Positions 15,354 through 21,583 of a stretch of 33,745 nucleotides of DNA are shown here, in pieces (the stretch's first letter is position 1; each line of letters starts with the position of its first letter). The stretch comes from Actinomycetota bacterium (lineage in GTDB: Bacteria > Actinomycetota > Thermoleophilia > Gaiellales > Gaiellaceae). The notes beneath the pieces are model-generated. The model had not been told where the DNA came from. It ran no database searches and saw nothing but the letters and a program-made list of their open reading frames with translations. The position numbers and the translations under genes were made by a program. The stretch lies in NCBI GenBank assembly GCA_005888435.1, contig VAXO01000034.1, positions 1-33,745 on the forward strand, in the 5' to 3' direction.

Positions 15354-15898
15354 GACCACTTCCGATCGGCCGCAATCAACGCGAGCAATAACGCGGCGAC
15401 GCCGACGACGATGAAGCTGTCGGCCAGGTTGAACGCGGGCCAGTACTTCAGGTCGATGAAGTCGGTCACGTGCCCGAGCCGGACGCGGTCGATCAGGTTC
15501 GAGACGCTGCCGCCGATGACGAGGCCGAGCGCGACGGGAAGCACCGGGTGCCGCGAGCCGGAGCGGGCGAAGAAGTAGAGCATCCACGCGACGGCGATCG
15601 AGGTGAGCAGGATGACGATCGGCGTGGCCCTCGCGAACAGCCCGAACGCGATCCCGGAGTTCGTCACGTGATGGATCGAGAACGGACCGATCACGTGCAC
15701 CTCGTCGCCGAGGTCGAGCCGGGTCGTCACGATCGCCTTCGTCAGCTGGTCGGCGCAGAGCGCGGCGACGGCGACCAGGATGAGGCTCACCCACTGGTGC
15801 CACGTCGCACCCAGCTGTCGGGAGGCGGACGAGATCGGCGTCAGGCCGTCCGTCGTCGAGCCGACGCGCACATCGGGCGCCGGGGCTCGTTCAGTCAA
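15302..15898 (-). CDS. lspA: Lipoprotein signal peptidase (signal peptidase II)
   Basis: LspA cleaves lipoprotein signal peptides in the membrane. The 198-residue protein has four membrane helices (about 36-55, 70-88, 92-110, 158-177) and the catalytic aspartates in SNLIDRVR (Asp137) and FNLADS (Asp160). The start appears to be TTG, overlapping the upstream stop by 4 nt (TTGA), which gives a 35-residue hydrophilic N-terminal extension; a later start is possible. The C-terminal residues after about 182 (QRALLSRPHGQSPRL) are encoded by the palindromic element, so the original stop was probably earlier and the element now supplies the tail. Confidence 0.93.
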   Translation of the reverse strand: MTERAPAPDVRVGSTTDGLTPISSASRQLGATWHQWVSLILVAVAALCADQLTKAIVTTRLDLGDEVHVIGPFSIHHVTNSGIAFGLFARATPIVILLTSIAVAWMLYFFARSGSRHPVLPVALGLVIGGSVSNLIDRVRLGHVTDFIDLKYWPAFNLADSFIVVGVAALLLALIAADRKWSDQRALLSRPHGQSPRL

Positions 15899-16263
15899 CG
15901 ACGTTCCCGGTCACGCTGGCAGTCGATGCAGAGCGTCGCCCACGGGAGCGCCTCGAGGCGCTCCACGGGGATCTGCTCGCCGCGGCTGGTGCAGATCCCG
16001 TACGTGCCGTCATCGATGCGCTTCAGCGCCGCCTCGATGTCCGCGAGGACGTGCTCGGAGTTCTCCTCGAGCGTGTAGTCGAGCTCGCGGTCGTAGGTCT
16101 CGGTCGCGGTGTCCGCGAGATGGTTGTCGAAAGCAGTCTCCTCGCCGGACTCTTCCGTGAGCGAGCCGGCGTGGTCGTCGTGGAGGTTCTGCAGCGCGGC
16201 GACGACGCGCTTGCGCTCCTCCACGAGCAGCTCGCGGAAACGGTCGGTGTCGATTGCGCTCAC
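15895..16263 (-). CDS. TraR/DksA-family zinc-finger-like protein with a degenerate Cys4 site
   Basis: A 122-residue DksA/TraR-type protein, a class that binds the secondary channel of RNA polymerase and modulates initiation, often with ppGpp. A long N-terminal helical region (about 5-85) has an acidic hairpin-tip stretch, DYTLEENSEHVL. The C-terminal finger reads YGICTSRGEQIPVERL then LCIDCQRDRERR: Cys91, Arg94, Cys112, Cys115. The second cysteine of the usual CxxC...CxxC is therefore Arg, so zinc binding is doubtful. The GTG start overlaps the upstream stop (GTGA); the open frame further upstream is shadow sequence. Confidence 0.87.
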   Translation of the reverse strand: MSAIDTDRFRELLVEERKRVVAALQNLHDDHAGSLTEESGEETAFDNHLADTATETYDRELDYTLEENSEHVLADIEAALKRIDDGTYGICTSRGEQIPVERLEALPWATLCIDCQRDRERR

Positions 16264-16556
16264 GCGCGCCGCTCCTTCCCGGCGGCAGACGAGAGGCGCC
16301 GCTCGATCTCCTTCGGCTCGACGCCCGCCACTTCGACGATCTTGTCCCGCCCGGTTTGCCCCGAAACGAGCGTCACGGACGTGCGCGGGAGCGCGAACGT
16401 GTCGGCGAGCAGACGCACGACCGCGTCGTTCGCGCGGCCGCCTTCGGCAGGAGGCGTGACCCGCACCTTCCACGCGTCGCCGTGACGCCCGACGACGCCG
16501 GCACGCGTCGCACCCGGCGCAACACGCAGCCGCACACGCGTCAAAACCGCGTCCAT
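16260..16556 (-). CDS. DUF167 / YggU-family protein
   Basis: A 98-residue protein with the DUF167 pattern: RLRVAPGATRAGVVGRHGDAW, KVRVTPPAEGGRANDAVVRLLADTF, and VTLVSGQTGRDKIVEV. The biochemical function of the family is unknown. In actinobacterial genomes it commonly lies near the yggT/divIVA genes, as here. The ATG is preceded by TAGACT and 7 nt, so it may also be expressed from an internal, leaderless promoter. Its stop overlaps the next GTG start. Confidence 0.9.
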   Translation of the reverse strand: MDAVLTRVRLRVAPGATRAGVVGRHGDAWKVRVTPPAEGGRANDAVVRLLADTFALPRTSVTLVSGQTGRDKIVEVAGVEPKEIERRLSSAAGKERRA

Positions 16557-16563
16557 GCAGGGG

Positions 16564-16569
16564 AGTCTA
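16564..16569 (-). promoter_or_regulatory. Candidate internal -10 before the DUF167 gene
   Basis: The minus strand reads TAGACT, then 7 nt, then the ATG. The 50-bp gap after divIVA is one of the few real gaps in this operon and holds no Shine-Dalgarno sequence, which fits leaderless initiation. No clear -35 is seen. Confidence 0.4.
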
Positions 16570-16606
16570 GCTTCGAGTTCCGCACGTATTTCGACGAGTC
16601 GACGCC

Positions 16607-17038
16607 CTAGGCTGCCTTCTCCTCGGGCACCTGGTCGTCCACGATCGCGAGCGCGGAGCGGAGCAGCGAGCGCATCCGGCGCACCTCGCCGAGCAGGCGA
16701 TCGTGGTCGGCGCGTGCAAGGCGCGTGATTGACCGCGCCTCCGAGCGGGCCTCCTCGAGGATCAGGTCGGCCTCCTTGCGGGCCTGCTCCTTGAGCGTCA
16801 CCGCGGCCTTCTCCGCCGACACGAGCGTCGTGCGTAGGAGCCCTTCGATCTCCCGGTAGCGGATCAAGTCGTTCTCGAGCTTCTCGACCTTGTCGGCCAT
16901 GTCGGCGCGCTCGCGCCACACATCCTCGAAGCTCGCGACGATCTCGTCGAGCAGCCGGTCGACCATGTCGCGGTCGTAGCCGCCGAAGAGCGCCTTGGAG
17001 GGTTTCACATGTCTGAGCTCGACTGGCGTGAGCGTCAT
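16607..17038 (-). CDS. divIVA: DivIVA-family coiled-coil protein
   Basis: A 143-residue cytoplasmic polarity/cell-wall-growth scaffold. The membrane-binding N-terminal DivIVA motif is present: TPVELRHVKPSKALFGGYDRDMVDRLLDEI. A long coiled coil follows (about residues 45-130), ending in DDQVPEEKAA. It is shorter than Wag31-type proteins of other actinobacteria, keeping only the first segment and one coil. The start is ATG with the ribosome binding site AAAGGGGAG 9 nt upstream, overlapping the yggT stop. The order pgeF-yggS-sepF-yggT-divIVA is the conserved end of the division and cell wall cluster. Confidence 0.93.
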   Translation of the reverse strand: MTLTPVELRHVKPSKALFGGYDRDMVDRLLDEIVASFEDVWRERADMADKVEKLENDLIRYREIEGLLRTTLVSAEKAAVTLKEQARKEADLILEEARSEARSITRLARADHDRLLGEVRRMRSLLRSALAIVDDQVPEEKAA

Positions 17039-17054
17039 CGCATCGTCTCCCCTT

Positions 17055-17366
17055 TCAGTGCAGGCGGTCGAGGATGTTGATCGCGACCGCGAGAAGGACA
17101 TAGAGGGCGGCGACTCCCACCACGGGCGAGAGATCCAGCGGGCCGAAGTTCGGCAGCACACGGCGCCACATGCGCAGGTAGGGATCGCAGACGTCGTAGA
17201 GGAAGCGCTGGATCCGGTTCAGCCACACCGAGTACGGCATGCGCACCCACGACGTGATGATGTAGGCCAGGATCAGCAGCGAGTAGATGTAGACGAAGAC
17301 CTGCAGGAAGCTCTCGACGCTGTCGATCGCGTCGAAGAGCAAGCCGAGCATGGCGTCGCCGCCCAT
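17055..17366 (-). CDS. YggT-family (YlmG) membrane protein
   Basis: A 103-residue protein with two membrane segments (about 24-41 and 81-98) flanking the loop motif VWLNRIQRFLYDVCDPYLRMWRR, the recognisable YggT signature with DPYL. The family is implicated in osmotic tolerance, division-site and nucleoid organisation, but no reaction is known. It sits in the sepF-yggT-divIVA order. Confidence 0.92.
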   Translation of the reverse strand: MGGDAMLGLLFDAIDSVESFLQVFVYIYSLLILAYIITSWVRMPYSVWLNRIQRFLYDVCDPYLRMWRRVLPNFGPLDLSPVVGVAALYVLLAVAINILDRLH

Positions 17367-17401
17367 GCGGCTCAGTTCGGTGTCATGCGGTCAGGTCCTA
17401 C

Positions 17402-17929
17402 CTAGGCTTGGTTGAAGAAGCCGCCGCGCTCGAGCAGCCGCGCGCGCTCCTCGGCAGATACCTCGACATTTCGCGGCGTCAGCAGGAAGACCTTGTCGGC
17501 GACGCGCTGCATGCCGCCGTCGAGCGCGTACGTCAGGCCGCTCGCGAAGTCGATCAGGCGCTTCGAGAGATCGCCGTCGGTGTTCTGCAGGTTGAGGATG
17601 ACGGGGATCGCGTCCTTGAACTTGTCGGCGATCTGCTGAGCGTCGTTGAAGCTGCGCGGGATGACTAGATGGACACGGACCGAGGCTGGCCCGGGAAGCG
17701 CGGCGACGCGCGGCCGCAGCACCTCGGTGCGGTCGGCAGCCGGCTCCGGATCGGTCCAGTCGTCGAGCTCGCGGTCGCGCCGGCGCGGCGCCAGGCGGCG
17801 GACGTTCGGGCGCTCGGCGTAGCTGCGCTGAAGATCCTCGTCGGTGACGTAGCCGTCCTCGTCCCAGTCCTCCTCCTCGGCGATGCCGAAGTAGACGAGG
17901 GTCTTGTTCCAGACGTCGGTGAAGCCCAT
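17402..17929 (-). CDS. sepF: Cell division protein SepF
   Basis: SepF tethers FtsZ to the membrane. The 175-residue protein has the N-terminal amphipathic region (MGFTDVWNKTLVYFGI), an acidic linker (EEEDWDEDGYVTDED), a basic linker, and the conserved C-terminal DUF552 domain from about residue 83: HLVIPRSFNDAQQIADKFKD, VILNLQNTDGDLSKRLIDFASG and VFLLTPRNVEVS. No ftsZ is in the window; the rest of the division cluster must be elsewhere. The start is ATG, 13 bp after the yggS stop. Confidence 0.95.
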   Translation of the reverse strand: MGFTDVWNKTLVYFGIAEEEDWDEDGYVTDEDLQRSYAERPNVRRLAPRRRDRELDDWTDPEPAADRTEVLRPRVAALPGPASVRVHLVIPRSFNDAQQIADKFKDAIPVILNLQNTDGDLSKRLIDFASGLTYALDGGMQRVADKVFLLTPRNVEVSAEERARLLERGGFFNQA

Positions 17930-17942
17930 TGCGGGCGAAATG

Positions 17943-18536
17943 TTACTCCCGGTACAGGACCGAGCCCACGCGGATCAGGGTGGCCCCCTCCTCGGCGGCG
18001 ACCTGATAGTCCTGGCTCGTGCCCATGGAGAGCTCGCGCAAGCCGTGCTCCTGCGCGAGTTCGCGCAGGCGGCGGAAGTACGGGCGCGACGTCTCCGGCT
18101 CCGAGACCTCCGGCGGCATCGTCATCAGGCCCCGGATGCCACTCGAAAGCTTGAGGAAGCCGGGCAGGTCATCCGGCGCGATGCCGGACTTCGACTCCTC
18201 GCCGGAGAGGTTGACCTCGACGAGCGCCGGCACTGCCAGCTTGCGTGCCGCGGACTCCGAGTCGAGCGAGTGCACGAGCTCGCAGATGCGATTCACCATC
18301 TTCGCCTTGTTCGACTGCAGATGGCCGATGAAGTGCCAGCGGAATGCGTCGCCGTACTCGGCATGCTTGCGCTCCAGGTCCTGCGCGCGGTTCTCGCCCA
18401 CGACCTCGACGCCGGCCCGGACAAGGACCTCCATGTCGCGGAGGTCGACGTATTTCGTCGCGGCGACGATCGTCACGTGTCCGCCGACGTCGGCGCGGAT
18501 GCGCTCGTAGTTCGCCCGAACGGCTTCAGGTGACGT
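17943..18536 (-). CDS. yggS: YggS/YlmE-family PLP-binding protein (PLP homeostasis), unusual start
   Basis: A COG0325 single-domain PLP carrier that affects vitamin B6 and amino-acid balance. Core motifs: VTIVAATKYV with the PLP lysine, VGENRAQDLERK, WHFIGHLQSNKAK, VNLSGEESKSGI, LSMGTSQDYQVAAEEGATLIRVGS. Similarity extends upstream of the first ordinary start (GTG at 18476) through SPEAVRANYERIRADVGG, the family's first helix, but an in-frame stop precedes it and no ATG, GTG or TTG lies between. I place the start at an ACG (18536) with AGGGAG 9 nt upstream, overlapping pgeF by 11 nt. If the GTG is used, the protein is 177 residues and lacks the first helix. Confidence 0.88.
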   Translation of the reverse strand, partial: TSPEAVRANYERIRADVGGHVTIVAATKYVDLRDMEVLVRAGVEVVGENRAQDLERKHAEYGDAFRWHFIGHLQSNKAKMVNRICELVHSLDSESAARKLAVPALVEVNLSGEESKSGIAPDDLPGFLKLSSGIRGLMTMPPEVSEPETSRPYFRRLRELAQEHGLRELSMGTSQDYQVAAEEGATLIRVGSVLYRE

Positions 18537-19233
18537 AGCCGATCACTCCCTGTCGTCCAGTGACGCCTCGCTCGCGCCGGTGCGAGAAGAAGTCGTCGTT
18601 GCACGCGGTACAGACGTCGATCCTCTCGACCGAGCCGACGCCGGCGTCGCCCAGCACGCGCTCTGCCACCGCCCAGAGGTCGAGGTTGCGCCCGTGCACG
18701 GCCGCCGCGCCGAAGCGCGCCCGGTACGCGTCCGAGATCTCGTCGCCGACCTCGTAGCAGCACGGGCCGATGCCCGGCCCGACGGCGGCGGCAAGATCCC
18801 CGCCGCCGAGGGCAGCGACGCCCGCCTCGACGACCCCGGCCAGCAAACCGAGGCGCCCGACATGTAGCAGCGCGAGCGCCGGAGTGCCGTTCCGGCGCGC
18901 GAGCACGACCGGCAGGCAGTCGGCGGTGAGCTTCAACATCGGGACGTTCGGCTCGTCCGTCCAGAGCCCGTCCCCCTCACGGCCGCGCTCGCCGGCGGCG
19001 GCGCGGTTCACCGTCGCCGCGTGCACCTGGCGGTTCATTGAGAGGAGCTCTGCGTCGGCTCCCACGGCGTCGCAGAGGCGGCGACGATTCTCGTGCGCGT
19101 TCTCCGGGCGGTCCCGGGTGAGCACGCCGAGGTTCAGCGACGCGTATGGACCCTCGCTGACACCGCCGTGGCGTGTCGAAAACGCGACCTGGTACGGGCC
19201 CGGCGCAACCCACCAGAGCAGCGGAACGGTCAT
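18526..19233 (-). CDS. pgeF: Laccase-domain/PgeF (YfiH, YlmD) family protein
   Basis: The family includes peptidoglycan-editing purine-nucleoside/L-Ser phosphorolase-like metalloenzymes. The 235 residues show FSTRHGGVSEGPYASLNLG, QVHAATV (His71), TADCLPV (Cys106), the third ligand His124, GPGIGPCCYEVG and CTACNDDFFSHRRERG. All three metal ligands are kept. The usual H-A-G-W-R-G around the last His is here HVGRLG, so both Trp and Arg are changed. The ATG overlaps the upstream stop by 4 nt. It precedes yggS, as ylmD precedes ylmE. Confidence 0.92.
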   Translation of the reverse strand: MTVPLLWWVAPGPYQVAFSTRHGGVSEGPYASLNLGVLTRDRPENAHENRRRLCDAVGADAELLSMNRQVHAATVNRAAAGERGREGDGLWTDEPNVPMLKLTADCLPVVLARRNGTPALALLHVGRLGLLAGVVEAGVAALGGGDLAAAVGPGIGPCCYEVGDEISDAYRARFGAAAVHGRNLDLWAVAERVLGDAGVGSVERIDVCTACNDDFFSHRRERGVTGRQGVIGYVT

Positions 19234-20510
19234 CGCCGCGCCCGTTCGAGCAGCTGCTCCCGGGTGTTCAGGGATGGGTCGTCGACCACCGCGTCGAGGA
19301 GCGACTCGAGCGTGCGGCCGAGCTCGGGACCTTCGCGGTAGCCGAGCTCGATCAGGTCGCTCCCGTCCACGGCGAGGTCGGCGAGTCGGTGCGGCTGCGT
19401 CCGCTCCTGCTCGAGCAGCTCGCGAAGGCGCTCGGCCGCGCGCTCGCGCTCCTGCCTTCCCTTGCCGGCCAGGTCGGCGTGCTTGTGCGTGACGAGGTCG
19501 AACGCCAGGTCGTCGCCGTGCTCGCGGAGGAAGCGGCGGGCGAACTGCTCGTCGACGTGGTCGAGGTGGAACGCGTGCGCGCGGATCAGGCGCACCACGT
19601 ACGTGCGAAGGCGGGCGGGATAGCGCAGCCGCTCGAGAGCCTGGTCGGCGAGCTCGGCACCGCGCGCAGCGTGCTGCTCGACCGGCGCCGTCGGCTTGCC
19701 CGAGTCGTGTAGCAGCGCCGCGAGCCGCACGGCGAGGCTCGCACCGGCGTCGGCCGCCGCCTGCACCACGGTGAAGGTGTGCTCTTGCACTCTCGGATCG
19801 AGCTCAGGCAAGAGCTCCGTGAGCACGCCCGTGTCGCGTGCGAGTCGCAGCGCTCGAGCCGGCTGCCTCCCCAGCAGCAGCTTCGCGAGCTCGTCGCCGA
19901 GACGCTCGCCGGAGACGAGCTGGACGTTCCCAGCTTCGTCACGCATTTGTTGCAGAGTCGGCGCGTCAGGGATCAGACCCCGCTGAGAAACGAGCCGAAG
20001 TCCACGGAGGATGCGTAACGGATCCTCGGCAAAACTGCGCCGAGACACAGCGCGCAGAACGCCGTTCTCGAGGTCCCTCTGCCCCTCGAACGGATCCACG
20101 AGCTCGCCCGTGTCGAGCCGCTTCGCGATCGCGTTGACGGTGAAGTCGCGGCGGGCCATGTCGTCCTCGATGGACAGCGACGGGTCGGCAACGATGACGA
20201 AATCGTGCCGTCCCGGCCCGGTGCTGCGCTCGGCGCGAGGCGGCGCGAACTCGATGCCGGCAGGCGCAGCCGCACGCACCTGCCTGTCGCGCGGATAGAG
20301 CCGCGCCCCGACGCGCCGGCCTGCGACCTCGAAGTCCTCGACGTTCCCGTGCGGCTCGAGTGCACGGCGCAGGCCGTCGTAGTCGACGCCGGGGACAACG
20401 AAGTCCGCGTCCTTCGAGTCGAGCCCAAGCAGCTCGTCGCGGACGGCGCCGCCCACGAGATACGCGTCGAGCCCCAGCCCGCGGACGAAGTCCTCGATTC
20501 TGCGGTCCAC
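19230..20510 (-). CDS. CCA tRNA nucleotidyltransferase / poly(A) polymerase family, with HD domain
   Basis: A 426-residue class II nucleotidyltransferase. The head has LVGGAVRDELLG and the acidic pair in DSKDADFVV, then RRDFTVNAIA and DPFEGQRDLENGVLRAV, followed by DPLRILRGLRL (neck). An HD domain (LLHDSGKP, about residue 268) replaces a plain tail. The tRNA-Pro in this window lacks an encoded CCA, so such an activity is needed; CCA-adding rather than poly(A) activity is the more likely role. The linker between head motifs (about 63-100) is longer than usual. The start is GTG, 6 bp after the ridA stop. Confidence 0.92.
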   Translation of the reverse strand: MDRRIEDFVRGLGLDAYLVGGAVRDELLGLDSKDADFVVPGVDYDGLRRALEPHGNVEDFEVAGRRVGARLYPRDRQVRAAAPAGIEFAPPRAERSTGPGRHDFVIVADPSLSIEDDMARRDFTVNAIAKRLDTGELVDPFEGQRDLENGVLRAVSRRSFAEDPLRILRGLRLVSQRGLIPDAPTLQQMRDEAGNVQLVSGERLGDELAKLLLGRQPARALRLARDTGVLTELLPELDPRVQEHTFTVVQAAADAGASLAVRLAALLHDSGKPTAPVEQHAARGAELADQALERLRYPARLRTYVVRLIRAHAFHLDHVDEQFARRFLREHGDDLAFDLVTHKHADLAGKGRQERERAAERLRELLEQERTQPHRLADLAVDGSDLIELGYREGPELGRTLESLLDAVVDDPSLNTREQLLERARR

Positions 20511-20516
20511 GCCGTG

Positions 20517-20900
20517 CTACGCGAGAGCGATGGCCTCGATCTCGACGAGAGCGCCGGACGGGAGCTTGGCGACCTCGACGGTCGAGCGGGCGGGCGGCTG
20601 GTCGCCCACGTGCTGCTTGTACACCTCGTTCATCGCCGGGAAATCGTCGAGGCTCTGAAGGAAGACAGTCGTCTTCACAAGCCGCTCGAGGCCGCTTCCC
20701 GCCGCCTCCAGGACGGCGCGCAGGTTCGCGAGCACCTGCTCGGTCTGCTCCGTGATCGTGTCACCGACGATCTCGGCGTGGTCGGGCTTCAAGGAGAGCT
20801 GGCCCGACACGAACACGAGCCCGTTCGCCTTGATCGCCTGCGAGTACGGCGCGCCCTGGAACGGCGCCGGCGCCGCGTCCGTACGGATGATCTCCTTCAT
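20517..20900 (-). CDS. ridA: RidA-family reactive intermediate/imine deaminase
   Basis: A 127-residue YjgF/YER057c/UK114 protein. RidA hydrolyses 2-aminoacrylate and related enamines. Motifs: APAPFQGAPYSQAIKANGLVFVSGQ, NLRAVLEAAGSGLERLVKTTVFL, and the C-terminal PPARSTVEVAKLPSGALVEIEAIA with the arginine that binds the substrate carboxylate. The ATG overlaps the hisB-like stop (ATGA) and is preceded by a strong GGGAGGAGG. Confidence 0.96.
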   Translation of the reverse strand: MKEIIRTDAAPAPFQGAPYSQAIKANGLVFVSGQLSLKPDHAEIVGDTITEQTEQVLANLRAVLEAAGSGLERLVKTTVFLQSLDDFPAMNEVYKQHVGDQPPARSTVEVAKLPSGALVEIEAIALA

Positions 20901-21427
20901 GCCTCCTCCCTTCTGCGCGGCCTGAGCGCCTGCGCGAGCGCGACCCCGAGTGCCTTGAAGATCGCCTCGAGCACGTGCTGCGAGTCGCTCCCCTCGACGA
21001 GGTGGACGTGCAGCGTCAGGCCGGCCGTTTGGGCGAGCTCGTCGAGAAAGCGTGCGGCGAGGTCGCCGGCAAGTCCGGCGATGCGCGCCTGCGAGAGGTC
21101 GACCTTCGACACGAGCAGCGGACGGCCGGACGCCTCGAGCGTGACGTGTGCGAGCGCCTCGTCGACCGGGAGCACAGCGGAGCCGTGGCCGCGCACGCCG
21201 GGGCTGCGCAGGGGCTCCGACAACGCCTGCCCGAGCGAGCGCGCAGCCGCCGTGATCTCCACTTCCGCATCGCCGGGCTCGACCTCGAGTGCGAGGTCGA
21301 AGGATGCGTACTGGGCCAGCAGGGTCAGCAGGTGGTCGAGCACGGGCACGCCGGTCGCGACGTTGGTGTCGCCGTGCCCGTTCGTGTTCACGCGTGCGCT
21401 CGCGCGCCCCTGGCCGGTCGCCGCCAT
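20897..21427 (-). CDS. HisB-like protein lacking the first metal motif (probable pseudoenzyme)
   Basis: The fold is that of imidazoleglycerol-phosphate dehydratase (histidine biosynthesis): TGVPVLDHLLTLLAQYASFDL (Asp31, His32), a VPVDEALAHVTLEASGRP block and LTLHVHLVEGSDSQHVLEAIFKAL. However the first HHxxE manganese motif, expected around residues 53-60, is absent and reads GDAEVEITAAARSLGQAL. The second motif is QHVLE (His151, Glu154), missing its first His. At 176 residues it is about 20 shorter than active HisB. It lies between murA and ridA, not among his genes. I infer loss of dehydratase activity; divergence to another role is possible. Confidence 0.85.
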   Translation of the reverse strand: MAATGQGRASARVNTNGHGDTNVATGVPVLDHLLTLLAQYASFDLALEVEPGDAEVEITAAARSLGQALSEPLRSPGVRGHGSAVLPVDEALAHVTLEASGRPLLVSKVDLSQARIAGLAGDLAARFLDELAQTAGLTLHVHLVEGSDSQHVLEAIFKALGVALAQALRPRRREEA

Positions 21428-21452
21428 GTCGCCCGGACCCTAGCTAGGCGCC

Positions 21453-21472
21453 GAGTGTCTAGACGCCTGAAC
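21453..21472. repeat. Direct repeat copy 1 flanking a hairpin
   Basis: A 20-bp sequence containing the palindrome GTCTAGAC. It matches the copy at 21564-21583 in 19 of 20 positions. The pair flanks the 21503-21529 hairpin in the hisB-murA gap. Confidence 0.75.
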
Positions 21473-21502
21473 CTAGGCGCCGACTCGGCGGCGCCGCACA
21501 GA

Positions 21503-21529
21503 GGCCGTGCGAGCTTTGCTCGCGCGGCC
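21503..21529 (+). repeat. 12-bp palindromic hairpin with TTT loop
   Basis: GGCCGTGCGAGC and GCTCGCGCGGCC pair around TTT, with a single U-G pair that forms only in plus-strand RNA. The GC-TYT-GC loop recurs at 15315-15319 and 33418-33422. There is no T-tract on either side, so it is not an ordinary terminator for murA. Confidence 0.65.
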
Positions 21530-21563
21530 GTCTCACACACTCTCTTGGCCAGACGACGCGCGG

Positions 21564-21583
21564 GAGTGTCTAGACGCCCGAAC
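21564..21583. repeat. Direct repeat copy 2, containing the murA stop codon
   Basis: The second copy of the 20-bp repeat spans the last codons and the TAG stop of murA (21570-21572), so the murA C-terminus ESSGV is partly repeat-encoded. Confidence 0.75.
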
